Shown here one piece after another: positions 34,601-42,186 of a stretch of DNA of 64,000 bases (position 1 is the stretch's first letter; each line of letters opens with the position of its first letter). This stretch comes from an uncultured Clostridia bacterium (GTDB taxonomy: Bacteria > Bacillota > Clostridia > Oscillospirales > Ruminococcaceae). The stretch covers positions 124,001 through 188,000 of the forward strand of contig CAMVNQ010000007.1 of NCBI GenBank assembly GCA_947168885.1, written 5' to 3'. The position numbers and the translations under genes are program-made. The notes beneath the pieces were generated by a model that saw only the letters and a program-made list of their open reading frames with translations, had not been told where the DNA came from and ran no database searches.

Positions 34601-35592
34601 ATGTTATCGCGTTCGAGAACGCTGTCTATCCACTTGTAAACGTGATATTCGTGCTGTCTTGCCTCATAGCTTGTCAAGAAGAGCTTCTGGGCTCTTTCGC
34701 GGTAGTCTATGTCGTTGCCGCTGCTGCAACCGCAGGACTCGCTGTAAAACGGCGCGAAATTCTGGATTATGGTTCCGGAATGTTCTCCGCCGTTGATCGC
34801 GTTAAAGGCAGCATCAAACGAAAGCCTTGCGAGTTCGTCGATCTTCTGGCGGCAGGTAGTGAGGCGCGGCGAGAAATACTCGGCGCTCTTTAGACCGTCA
34901 AAGCCGGTGACGATAACATCGTCGGGGACTTTATATCCTTTTTCCGCAAGCACTTCACAGACTATGAGCGCCATAGTGTCGTTCGCGCAGATGATAGAAT
35001 CGGGAAGTCCGTCGGGACGCTCGAATATCTTGTTGAGTGCGAGCCTTGTGGGGTGCTCCCAGTATTCGCCGTAGTAGAGCATATCGCTCCTGAAACCGAT
35101 GCCGTATTCCGCGAGAACTTCCTTGAAACAGCGGAGTCTGATCTCGTTGTGACGGTCATCCTGCTTTCTTCCGCCGATGAAGACGGGGTCCTTTATGTCG
35201 TGCACCTCGAAGAGATGACGGAGCATCTCCTTGTACGCGTCGATGTAGTCGGTCATAACGGACAGGCACTTGTCGTGTCTGCTGTGAATGAGCACGGCGG
35301 GGACATTGTTGTCATAAGCCTTGTCGATGATGCTGTCAACGATACCCTTGTCGTAGAAGCATTCGTCGAGTATCACAAGTGCGTCTATGACGTCGAAGCA
35401 GATAAGGTCGAATACTTTTTTGGCGCCTCTGTCGTTGATGTCACCGTAATAGAGGTCGCGCGGGCAGTTAAAGACGATTATCTTAAAGCCGCTTTGTTCA
35501 GCGATCTCATGAAAGTATGACAAAAAATCGGTCCGGAATTCGTCCTCGACCTTGGTAAGACATATACCAATTATTCTTTTGTTATCCTTCAA
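31678..35592 (-). CDS. Giant cytoplasmic LacI-type sensor/GGDEF/EAL/beta-helix protein
   Basis: 1304 residues, TTG start with AGGTGA 6 nt upstream. Order: a periplasmic-binding-protein fold of LacI type without the DNA-binding headpiece (1-290; DSIICANDTMALIVCEVLAEKG, VIVTGFDG); a GAF-like region (~300-460); a GGDEF domain whose active loop is degenerate (ARSGNEEF near 545); an EAL domain (~660-900) with YEALMRS, DDYGTGHS, KIDRFL, AEGVETYEE and QGYYTARP intact; and a C-terminal ~370 residues of short beta-helix repeats (GVGAFDGNVNITSKGRLDL, CIGAVDGNTDINISGG). There is no signal peptide or membrane helix. The EAL part is probably an active c-di-GMP phosphodiesterase controlled by a small sugar-like ligand; the role of the helix is unknown. 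Confidence 0.85.
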   Translation of the reverse strand: MKDNKRIIGICLTKVEDEFRTDFLSYFHEIAEQSGFKIIVFNCPRDLYYGDINDRGAKKVFDLICFDVIDALVILDECFYDKGIVDSIIDKAYDNNVPAVLIHSRHDKCLSVMTDYIDAYKEMLRHLFEVHDIKDPVFIGGRKQDDRHNEIRLRCFKEVLAEYGIGFRSDMLYYGEYWEHPTRLALNKIFERPDGLPDSIICANDTMALIVCEVLAEKGYKVPDDVIVTGFDGLKSAEYFSPRLTTCRQKIDELARLSFDAAFNAINGGEHSGTIIQNFAPFYSESCGCSSGNDIDYRERAQKLFLTSYEARQHEYHVYKWIDSVLERDNINSLSHSLSDYILPNSFVCLSERFVISNLGQPGDKAKSQPSDDYIVITSMTREYAPGKQGHFPASDMVPEVDSWLKDDTMCVITPITVGEDFCGYYALNTKDISSVSQKLFRVAKTMNIAFGALVNRLQRSNMQSSMLNARFIDPITGLPNLKGLTKWFDEFSADDRNHRRIVMVSAYVIPQYKFIFENYGMDDTEEALKFVADALRLANKDNGFIARSGNEEFVIFNYVNTEDEVHNVINNATTVFYSILEGYNSNSSKEYYLEVNCGCTVANAGWNSSLSTFIKLANAEMYINRLKAGQSPVVKDEKTVDIQSDNELYSAFTTLVEKNLFAYVFQPIIDAKTGAIYAYEALMRSSGGIKMSPLEILEVAKEYNMLYDIEKATMFNVMSRYDKEIEKFEGKKLFINTIPGSFLNKADLTVLKDQFGKHMHDFVFEITEQDTVSDEELSSLRNMKSDGSGQIAVDDYGTGHSNIVNLLRYAPHVIKIDRFLISNIQDDPNKQMFVKSTIEFAKMNNIKVLAEGVETYEEMRTVIEFGVDLIQGYYTARPAEDPIREIPENIKNEIISENLLLTKYTNDMLVYVPQKDEVIDLYELALGRYGHTVINGGSFTFRAPEGQLFDTGIIVEPGCRAEITLDNVNIKPSDGPAIKLGPESSVVLRLVGKNRIEKNGILVPENASLKIIGDGSLDLILKSHNSIGIGNAVNNGQVGEITFAHTGEIFIEMQVDIGICIGGAVTSENTAFTFESGKVTTVAQCVNSIGVGFFKGSADFTILPDAELCIKSSGRKAVGVGAFDGNVNITSKGRLDLVSDGDCCTALGSISGKKAVINIEAGKVKAVVHSSKATCIGAVDGNTDINISGGQITAYGEGDKICGYGSVDGIGSTCISGGSSGVKILSGCVLQFGGDNCTTVITGGNVLAAQENNVEAFNAFGNILRPVHVGDDTFTKVIRTHSGEYEYRAVKLPEDTELCVYIP

Positions 35593-35640
35593 ATTTGTTC
35601 ACCTTGATTCTGCGATAAAAATAGTAACTCATTATCCTTT

Positions 35641-35669
35641 ATTATATCATATTACCTGTTCATCGTCAA
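35641..35669 (-). promoter_or_regulatory. Promoter of the sensor-GGDEF-EAL gene
   Basis: Minus strand: TTGACG (35664-35669), 17 nt, perfect TATAAT (35641-35646), about 50 nt before the TTG start. Confidence 0.82.
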
Positions 35670-35756
35670 CACAATGCAAAAATTATTGTCTAAATCAGCG
35701 AATATATTGTAGCATTTTAAACAGCTTTGGTTACAGCAAGGTTACAGAACAGGACT

Positions 35757-36191
35757 TTACAGGAATTTTCTCAGTCCGTCGGCGTATTTTTCCTCGCCGG
35801 AGAGCAGGTCTTTCGCGAGACTTATGGTCTCCGGGGCAGCATGGCTGCTGTGGTTGACAGAGCGGGCGATGTCGATTATTCCCATATTCGTCCCGTCGTA
35901 CATGAGTTCGGCGATATGACTGCGGTCGTTGTTCACTGCGGTTTTCAGAGCTATCCCGATCTGCGCCATGGCAGACTGCATCACGGGAACGGAGCGTGGG
36001 CGCATCCCCGCGTCCTCAAGCCGTTTTCTGGCGGTCGTGAATGCATCGGCATAGCGGTTCTTCTGGCTTTTAAGGTATTCGCCGAGTTCCTTGTCGCGGC
36101 ACTTTCCGATCACCTGTTTTGTGCTGTCGTAAGCCATACGGCTGTTCTTGCAGATAGTGTTCAGAATATCAACGTCATTTTTCTGAAGCAT
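35757..36191 (-). CDS. Small helical protein, ferritin-like (DUF2383-like)
   Basis: 144 residues, wholly helical by pattern (VDILNTICKNSRMAYDSTKQVIGKCRDKEL, then YLKSQKNRYADAFTTARKRLE, then AMAQIGIALKTAVNNDRSHIAELM). The layout of four amphipathic helices recalls the DUF2383/PA2169 ferritin-like family, but no clear metal-binding ExxH motifs are seen. An AAAGGAG site precedes the ATG. It follows the GNAT gene by 54 nt on the same strand. Confidence 0.6.
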   Translation of the reverse strand: MLQKNDVDILNTICKNSRMAYDSTKQVIGKCRDKELGEYLKSQKNRYADAFTTARKRLEDAGMRPRSVPVMQSAMAQIGIALKTAVNNDRSHIAELMYDGTNMGIIDIARSVNHSSHAAPETISLAKDLLSGEEKYADGLRKFL

Positions 36192-36245
36192 AGCGATCTC
36201 TCCTTTCGTTACGCTTATTATCGGCAGAAAACGACGTTTTATACA

Positions 36246-37220
36246 TCATTTCGCAAATTCGTTGTCCGTGAGCCTGCGCGATTCGACCTCGACCCACGCA
36301 GGTATGAACCCGCTGTCGATAGCTGTACGCCACGAGCCGATGTTGGACAGGCTCGTTCCGTAGAACGGCAAAGCCCCTCTGCGCTGCGCCTCCTCTTTGA
36401 GCAGGGTAACGAGCGTTCTTGCAACGCCTTTCCCTCTGTACTGCGGGAGCACGTCTATCCCTATCTGCCACATCTCCGGCGTATCTGCGGAGCACCCCGC
36501 CATTCCCATTATATTCTCTCCGTCAAGCGCGATGACTGCGAGAACATCGGGTCTTTCGGGGTGAAAGCGGTCGCACAGGGCGTTCGGGAATTCTTCGCGC
36601 CCGTAGAACGGGGTTATGTCCGCCTGTTCAAGCCATTTTATCGTGAATTGGGGTTTGGGGCTTTCGCAGTTTGTCTGCGTGAAGAACTGCTCGGTATCAG
36701 AAGGGAATAACGGCTGCGAGGCACTGTTACCGACATCTGATGATAAGTCGGATACGGAGTCGCCGCCGCGCGTCCGCTGGAAGAACTGGTTTGGATCAGA
36801 TGAATATAACGGCTGCGAGGCAGAGTTCATCGTTTCGCAGAAAGTAACATACGGATCCGCCGCCGCGCGTCCGCGGCCGCGCGTCCGCGGCATGAACATA
36901 TGGTGGGTCTGTGCCATTTTATAGCCGTGTCTGCGCAGTTCACATTCGAGCTCGAAGAAGTTATGCTGCTCGAAAAGCCAGAAGCCCGTCTTGCCCTTCG
37001 CCCATTCCCGAAGCCACGGGTGCATCTCCTCGTCTGCGGAGATAACGGCGTTCCTGCCGAACGTGACCATTTGCAGGAACGTCGGCTTGCTTGAGTACAT
37101 TCTCCGCTTTTCGTGCATTATCGCGGTCGTGATGATGTTTTCCGTCTTGTCAAAATCCTCCGGCGAGCAGTTCATTTCGAGCGCGAGCTGACGCCGTATC
37201 ATTTTTTCTGTATCTGTCAT
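36246..37220 (-). CDS. GNAT N-acetyltransferase with in-frame repeat insertion
   Basis: 324 residues. An N-terminal helical part (1-110) ends at THHMFMP, and a GNAT domain (~182-320) carries the acetyl-CoA loop VLPQYRGKGVARTLVTLL and SLSNIGSWRTAIDSGF. Between them, residues ~112-180 consist of two tandem translations of a ~95-bp DNA repeat; both contain NSASQPL-x3-SD-x2-QFF. The rest reads as a normal acetyltransferase, so the insert is a tolerated linker. Target unknown. ATG is preceded by AAGGAT; a MITE-like end lies just upstream. Confidence 0.82.
   Translation of the reverse strand: MTDTEKMIRRQLALEMNCSPEDFDKTENIITTAIMHEKRRMYSSKPTFLQMVTFGRNAVISADEEMHPWLREWAKGKTGFWLFEQHNFFELECELRRHGYKMAQTHHMFMPRTRGRGRAAADPYVTFCETMNSASQPLYSSDPNQFFQRTRGGDSVSDLSSDVGNSASQPLFPSDTEQFFTQTNCESPKPQFTIKWLEQADITPFYGREEFPNALCDRFHPERPDVLAVIALDGENIMGMAGCSADTPEMWQIGIDVLPQYRGKGVARTLVTLLKEEAQRRGALPFYGTSLSNIGSWRTAIDSGFIPAWVEVESRRLTDNEFAK
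36680..36891 (+). repeat. Two tandem copies of the ~95-bp repeat inside the GNAT gene
   Basis: Copy 1 (about 36680-36779) and copy 2 (about 36780-36891) each start GAAGAACTG, contain ATAACGGCTGCGAGGCA and end in a GCCGCCGCGCGTCCGC tail; copy 2 has that tail duplicated (GGCCGCGCGTCCGCGG). Copy 2 is closer to the intergenic copy at 25241-25332 than to copy 1. Lengths keep the host frame open. Confidence 0.85.
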
Positions 37221-37236
37221 AGGTGTTTATCCTTAT

Positions 37237-37328
37237 GGGAACCTCTAAAATGCGCACAGCCTGCTTAGTCGTCTGCGCGTTGGATTGAGCGGCTTGCGCC
37301 GCGCTTGCGGCGACGTGAGGACAGGGCT
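37237..37328 (+). repeat. Solo MITE-like end and GC-rich inverted repeats
   Basis: GGGAACCTCTAAAA (37237-37250) equals the left terminal inverted repeat of the element at 51485. It is followed by GCGCAC...GTCTGCGCG and GGCTTGCGCCGCGCTTGCGGCG palindromes. No matching right end was found, so it is a fragment or a diverged copy. Confidence 0.55.
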
Positions 37329-38672
37329 TCACCTCTCCAGAAGTATAACGCACTCAACGTGTATCGTGCGGCTGAAAAGGTCGGCTCCGCGGACGCTTAC
37401 AGTCTTATATCCGTGCTCGGCGAGATATTTGCAGTCCCTTGCTGCCGTCGCGGGATTGCACGAGATCATGACTATGCGTTCGGGAGAGAACGAGATCATG
37501 TTGTCGAGCGTCGCGGTGTCGCAGCCCTTTCTCGCCGGGTCAACAGTCACCACGTCTGCCTTTATGCCCTTTTCGCGGAGCAGGGAAGTCACCTTTCCCG
37601 CGTCCCCGCAGTAAAATTCCGCGTTCGTAAAGCCGTTGAGTTCCGCGTTCTTCCGCGCGTTTTCAACGGCGTCCGGTACTATCTCGACACCGATCAGCTT
37701 TGCGGCATTTCCGCCTGTTGAGATACCGACCGTGCCTATACCGCAGTAAAGGTCTATGAGCGTTTTTCCGTCCGTGCCGGCAAGCTTTCCGGCTTCCGCG
37801 TACAGCTTTTCCGCCATTGGCGTATTGACCTGATAGAACGACTTCGGCGAGATCACGAACCGCTTTCCGAGCATTGTGTCGTAAATTTCCGGTGTGCCGC
37901 AGAGAGTTATGTCTTCGCCGCCGTAGATGACGTTCGTGCGTTCCTTGTTGATGTCGGCGACAACTCCGCGTATGTCGGGGAACCGCTTTACGAGCATTGA
38001 AGCGAGTTTTTTAAGCTCCGGAACGTTTCTTCTGACGACGAGAACGACGTTTATCTCACCCGTGTAATGCCCCCTGCGTATGCAGATATGGCGCAGCACG
38101 CCGTTGTGAAGCTCCTCGTTGTACGGCGAGATGCCGAGTTCGCTGCACTTTTCGAGGGTGAAGCCGCGTATTTCCCCGAAAATATCGCTTTCGAGAGCGC
38201 AGTTCCCGCAGGGTACGACGCGGTGGCTTCGTACAGCAAAAAAACCGCTCACAAGCTTTCCGTCCTTGTCGCGGGCAACGGGGTACTGGGCTTTGTTGCG
38301 GTAGCCGTTCACGTTATCGTTCGGTATTATCGGGAGAAACTCGGGTGTAAGTCCGCCTATCCTTGTGAAAGCCGAACGTATCATCTCTTCCTTTGCGCGG
38401 AGTTCGGCTTCGTATGAAATGTGCCGGAATGCACAGCCGCCGCATTTCCCGAATGCTGTACAGTCGGGGGAAATGCGGTCTGCCGAAGGTTTTCTTATGT
38501 TTTCGATCCTGCCGTAGCAGTAGGTCTTTGCGACCTTTACTATGCGCACATCGAGCTCGTCGCCGACTGCGGCGAACGGTACGAAAACGACGATCCCGTC
38601 GTATCTTCCGACACCCGCGCCCTCGTCGGTGACGCTTTCGATCGTGAGCGTAATTATGTCGTTTTTAGTCAT
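37329..38672 (-). CDS. rlmD: 23S rRNA (uracil-5-)-methyltransferase, RlmD/RumA family
   Basis: 447 residues: N-terminal TRAM domain (DIITLTIESVTDEGAGVGRYDG), iron-sulfur cysteines (DCTAFGKCGGCAFRHI), Rossmann core LIDLYCGIGTVGISTG, DPARKGCD and the catalytic Cys in MISCNPATAARDC. It methylates a uracil of 23S rRNA or possibly tRNA (TrmA relatives look alike). It overlaps prfB by 8 nt. Confidence 0.92.
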   Translation of the reverse strand: MTKNDIITLTIESVTDEGAGVGRYDGIVVFVPFAAVGDELDVRIVKVAKTYCYGRIENIRKPSADRISPDCTAFGKCGGCAFRHISYEAELRAKEEMIRSAFTRIGGLTPEFLPIIPNDNVNGYRNKAQYPVARDKDGKLVSGFFAVRSHRVVPCGNCALESDIFGEIRGFTLEKCSELGISPYNEELHNGVLRHICIRRGHYTGEINVVLVVRRNVPELKKLASMLVKRFPDIRGVVADINKERTNVIYGGEDITLCGTPEIYDTMLGKRFVISPKSFYQVNTPMAEKLYAEAGKLAGTDGKTLIDLYCGIGTVGISTGGNAAKLIGVEIVPDAVENARKNAELNGFTNAEFYCGDAGKVTSLLREKGIKADVVTVDPARKGCDTATLDNMISFSPERIVMISCNPATAARDCKYLAEHGYKTVSVRGADLFSRTIHVECVILLER

Positions 38673-39780
38673 TGTTTTCGAGAGCCTTGCTCTTTAAATA
38701 AGCGTTGATGAAGCCGTCTATGTCGCCGTCCATGACCGCCTGTATATTACCCATTTCGTAGCCTGTGCGGTGGTCTTTCGCGAGGGTATAGGGCATGAAC
38801 ACGTACGAGCGTATCTGTGCGCCCCATGCTATCTGGAGCTGTTCGCCCTTTATATCGGAGATCTTTTCGAGATGCTCGCGCTCCTTTATCTCGACGAGCT
38901 TGGAGATGAGCATTCTCATGGCGTATTCGCGGTTCTGCACCTGTGAACGCTGGGTCTGGCAGGCGCATACGATACCGGTGGGCTTGTGGATAAGACGGAC
39001 AGCCGAGCTTGTCTTGTTGACCTTCTGACCGCCTGCGCCGCTTGAGCGGTAAACTTCCATTTCGATGTCCTCGGGGCGGATATCAACGGAAGTATCTTCG
39101 TCTATTTCGGGCATGACTTCAAGGCTCGCGAAGCTTGTGTGTCTGCGGCCGGAAGCGTCGAACGGAGATACGCGCACAAGTCTGTGTACGCCGTTCTCCG
39201 ATTTCAGGAAGCCGTAAGCGTTGAGACCCTCGATAAGTATGGAAGCGCTCTTTATTCCCGCTTCTTCGCCTTCAAGGTAATCGAGCAGCGACACCTTGAA
39301 GTTGTGGCGTTCTGCCCAGCGGTTGTACATTCTGTAAAGCATCTCGACCCAGTCCTGCGCCTCTGTTCCGCCTGCGCCGGCATGGAACGTAAGGATAGCG
39401 TTCTTTGAATCGAACTCGCCGGAAAGCAGGGTAACGAGCTTCTGCTCTTCGAGCATGGACTTCGTCTTGTCGGCGAGCTCCTTTATCTCGGGGAGCATCG
39501 ACTCGTCCTCTTCCTCGTTCGCGAGCTCTGCCATTGTGATAACGTCGTCGAAGCCCTCGGCAAGCTTTTCGTACTGTCCGAGCTTGGCTTTGAGCGCACC
39601 GAGCTTCTGCGAGATCTTCTGTGAGCTTTCGGGGTCGTTCCAGAAGTCGGGTCTTGCGGTCTGTTCTTCGAGGTCGGCGATGTCCTTCTTTAATCCGTCG
39701 ATGTTTATTGCAGCCTTAAGGTCTGCGAGCTGGGGCTTTAACCCCTCAAATTCGAGTATAAGTTCTTCGTACTGAAGCAT
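38665..39780 (-). CDS. prfB: Peptide chain release factor 2
   Basis: 371 residues with the peptide-anticodon RVSPFDASGRRHTSF and the catalytic SSGAGGQKVNKTSSAV. It releases peptides at UGA and UAA. The N-terminal coding region is one uninterrupted frame, with no internal UGA or CUUUGA slip site near codon 25, so the programmed +1 frameshift that autoregulates many prfB genes is missing. Confidence 0.96.
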   Translation of the reverse strand: MLQYEELILEFEGLKPQLADLKAAINIDGLKKDIADLEEQTARPDFWNDPESSQKISQKLGALKAKLGQYEKLAEGFDDVITMAELANEEEDESMLPEIKELADKTKSMLEEQKLVTLLSGEFDSKNAILTFHAGAGGTEAQDWVEMLYRMYNRWAERHNFKVSLLDYLEGEEAGIKSASILIEGLNAYGFLKSENGVHRLVRVSPFDASGRRHTSFASLEVMPEIDEDTSVDIRPEDIEMEVYRSSGAGGQKVNKTSSAVRLIHKPTGIVCACQTQRSQVQNREYAMRMLISKLVEIKEREHLEKISDIKGEQLQIAWGAQIRSYVFMPYTLAKDHRTGYEMGNIQAVMDGDIDGFINAYLKSKALENND

Positions 39781-39896
39781 AGTTCTGTCTCCTTGTCGAT
39801 GTAAATGATCCGGTAGTTCAAGTTTCGTTCTCTCTGAAAATATTTACATGGGCCATTCTCCTGTCGGTCGCATAAAAATTTACTACAATCCTATAT

Positions 39897-39925
39897 ATTA
39901 TACTACATTTTTTCGGTTTTGTAAA
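39897..39925 (-). promoter_or_regulatory. Promoter of prfB
   Basis: Minus strand: TTTACA (39920-39925), 17 nt, perfect TATAAT (39897-39902), about 115 nt before the prfB start. Together with the divergent promoter at 40065 it accounts for the 373-nt spacer; the long 5' leader shows no obvious riboswitch. Confidence 0.75.
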
Positions 39926-40064
39926 GAGTTTTGAGAAAATGTGCGCCTGAATACGGCTGAAAAGTGTCTAAGCAGATAATGATGTGAAATATCAGTCATT
40001 TTTTGATAAATGTGCTGAATATTGTTGTTTTTTTATTTAATTTGTAAAATTTTTCTATATTCTA

Positions 40065-40093
40065 TTGATTTAGTAAGATATATATTGTATAAT
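40065..40093 (+). promoter_or_regulatory. Promoter of the membrane diguanylate cyclase gene
   Basis: TTGATT (40065-40070), 17 nt, perfect TATAAT (40088-40093), about 60 nt upstream of the TTG start. Confidence 0.78.
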
Positions 40094-40153
40094 AACATAA
40101 ATATAAGGTCTGTTCCTACAGAGCCGCGGACGAAAAAAGGCAGGTGAGAAGCG

Positions 40154-41245
40154 TTGGGCAGGTTAAAGGATTGCTTAATTAACTTTAACACAAGGATATC
40201 CGGTGAAGAAGGCAACGCTATGCGTTACCGGCTTATCTATGCGTTCTGCTTTATTGTTCACGCTTTCTACGCTATCCTTTTCACCTGTGTCGGTGTGACC
40301 GAGCTCATGTCTTTCAATATCGGAAGCTCTGTGATGTATCTTACCGGACTTATCGCGGTAAGGAACAACCGCCTTACTATCCTGTGGATCTCGCTTCTCG
40401 CCGGCGAGATAATGTCGCATACAGCGCTCTGCTCGATATATATCGGCGACGATTTCCGGTTCTACCTGTTTTCGCTTGCCATAATACCGGTAGTGTACTT
40501 CATGATGTTCCTCGACCCCGCCATTAAGCGGCCTCTGATCTTCGCAAGCATTCTCTCGTTTATAAACGTCGTGGCTATGATCGGCTCAATGGACATCTCT
40601 GTCTGCATGAAGCCGGTGTATGTCTTTCCGGTAAAATTCTCGGCTGCGATATCACGTTTCAACCTCATCGTCGCGGTGCTTATACTGATATTCTTCTCGG
40701 TCATTTTCATCGGAAAGATAAGCTTCGACCTCAAGGTCCTCAAAGAACGTAACGACAACCTCGACCGTCTCGCGAATTATGACCAGCTTACCGGTCTGCG
40801 CAACCGCAACCACATCAGGGAGATATTCGAGCTCTACATAAAAAGCACGGATCCGTACTGCGTGATACTCGGCGACATAGACGACTTCAAGCACGTCAAC
40901 GATACTTTCGGTCATTCCGCGGGTGACGAGGTGCTGAGGACAGTATCCGCGATAATAAGCAAAACTGTCGGCGACAAAGGCGTTGTATGCCGCTGGGGCG
41001 GAGAAGAGATACTGATACTTATAAAAGGCACAACCGATGACGGCATAAGCGTGAACGAGGATATCCTCATGAAGATACGCAATGCCACGATAATAAGCGG
41101 AAAGTACAAGATAAAAGTCACGATGACGTTCGGACTTTGTGATTACGGCGACGCAATGAACATCGAAAAGCTCATATCCCTCGCCGACAAGCGCCTTTAC
41201 ATAGGCAAGAAGAACGGCAAGAACCAGATAGTTACACACAGCTGA
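40154..41245 (+). CDS. Membrane diguanylate cyclase (GGDEF)
   Basis: 363 residues from a TTG with AGGTGA 6 nt upstream; an alternative ATG lies at 40220. About six membrane helices (residues ~25-195, no large extracellular loops) precede a short coiled segment (FDLKVLKERNDNLDRLANYDQL) and a GGDEF domain. The active loop is RWGGEEILILI (GGEE, active type), with DIDDFKHVNDTFGHSAGDE for metal and substrate. It should make c-di-GMP in response to a membrane signal, opposing the EAL protein 5 kb away. Confidence 0.88.
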   Translation: MGRLKDCLINFNTRISGEEGNAMRYRLIYAFCFIVHAFYAILFTCVGVTELMSFNIGSSVMYLTGLIAVRNNRLTILWISLLAGEIMSHTALCSIYIGDDFRFYLFSLAIIPVVYFMMFLDPAIKRPLIFASILSFINVVAMIGSMDISVCMKPVYVFPVKFSAAISRFNLIVAVLILIFFSVIFIGKISFDLKVLKERNDNLDRLANYDQLTGLRNRNHIREIFELYIKSTDPYCVILGDIDDFKHVNDTFGHSAGDEVLRTVSAIISKTVGDKGVVCRWGGEEILILIKGTTDDGISVNEDILMKIRNATIISGKYKIKVTMTFGLCDYGDAMNIEKLISLADKRLYIGKKNGKNQIVTHS

Positions 41246-41276
41246 AAAAAGCAGTTCCGGGCGGGACTGCTTTTTT
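41245..41276. terminator. Bidirectional terminator between GGDEF and aldose epimerase genes
   Basis: AAAAAAGCAGTTCC pairs with GGGACTGCTTTTTT around a GGGC loop. The A/T-flanked stem works for both converging genes. Confidence 0.9.
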
Positions 41277-41289
41277 TGTGTTCAATGTG

Positions 41290-42177
41290 TTATACTTCCT
41301 CTATCGTGATGCCGTATTTTTTCGTTTCGCCGGAACTTGCGGTCTGAATGCCGCGCTTGTGGGCGAAAACGCCGTCGTCGGTGTCATAGTCGTCACAGCC
41401 GCACCACGGTTCGATGCATACGAACGGCGCGTTCTTGTGGTCGGGAGTCCACACGCCGAGCGTTTCAAATCCGTTCCAGCTCACCTTAACGCCCTTGCCG
41501 CTCTTGTCGGAAATAAGCTGCACGCTCTTCGACTTTATCGTGTCGAAGTAAACGCAGTCGTTGTCGAACAGCGGGTACGCGAGCCTGAATTCGTTCGTTC
41601 CGTCGAGACGCGGTACTCTGTTATTGTCGCCCCACATACGGGTCTCAAGGTTCATAACGGGGCTGCTGACAGTCTCATTCTCCGCGAAGACGAGCTTATA
41701 GTCCGTGAACTGCGCGCCCTCTTCGTTCGGGCAGGCAAACGCGGGGTGTGCGCCTATGCAGTACGGCATTTCTTCGCTGCCGTTGTTGGTGACGCTGTAC
41801 AGCATTTCAAGCCTGTCCGCGTGAAGCTCATACCGCAGTTCCAGCGTGAAATCGAAGGGGAACGACTTCTTCGTTTCGTCGTTCGCGCGGAATGTGAATG
41901 ACGCGTTGCTGTCGGAGAGCTGTTTTGCTTCAAATACGTTGTCGCGCGCAAAGCCGTGCTTTGTTATCGCGTATTCCTTTCCGTTTATGAGCGTTTTTCC
42001 GCCACGCAGAAGCCCGATCATAGGGAAGAGTATGGGCGAGGACTTCCCCCAGAAAGCGGGGTCGGCGCGCCACATAAGTTCCTTTCCGGAAAGAACCAGA
42101 GAGCGTAGCTCCGCGCCCTTGTCGAGAATCACGGCGGAAGCCCCGCCGTTTTTCAGCTTTATTTCCATAGCTTTCAC
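41290..42177 (-). CDS. Aldose 1-epimerase family protein
   Basis: 295 residues of the galactose-mutarotase-like fold. It has the KNGGASAVILDKGAELRSLVL start, IGLLRGGKTLINGK, a catalytic-type His in CIGAHPAFACP and PWCGCDD near the end. It likely interconverts sugar anomers in the cytoplasm. It follows the GH26 mannanase by 9 nt and may process its products. Confidence 0.85.
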   Translation of the reverse strand: MKAMEIKLKNGGASAVILDKGAELRSLVLSGKELMWRADPAFWGKSSPILFPMIGLLRGGKTLINGKEYAITKHGFARDNVFEAKQLSDSNASFTFRANDETKKSFPFDFTLELRYELHADRLEMLYSVTNNGSEEMPYCIGAHPAFACPNEEGAQFTDYKLVFAENETVSSPVMNLETRMWGDNNRVPRLDGTNEFRLAYPLFDNDCVYFDTIKSKSVQLISDKSGKGVKVSWNGFETLGVWTPDHKNAPFVCIEPWCGCDDYDTDDGVFAHKRGIQTASSGETKKYGITIEEV

Positions 42178-42186
42178 CGCCTTAGA

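Noticed and set aside
35701-35716. NrdR-like site upstream of the sensor-EAL gene
   Set aside because: ACAATATATT is present but the right half-site is missing; only about 10 of 16 positions agree.
39781-40153. Riboswitch upstream of prfB or the GGDEF gene
   Set aside because: The leader sequences show no c-di-GMP-I, T-box or other class I can recognise; simple divergent promoters explain the spacer.
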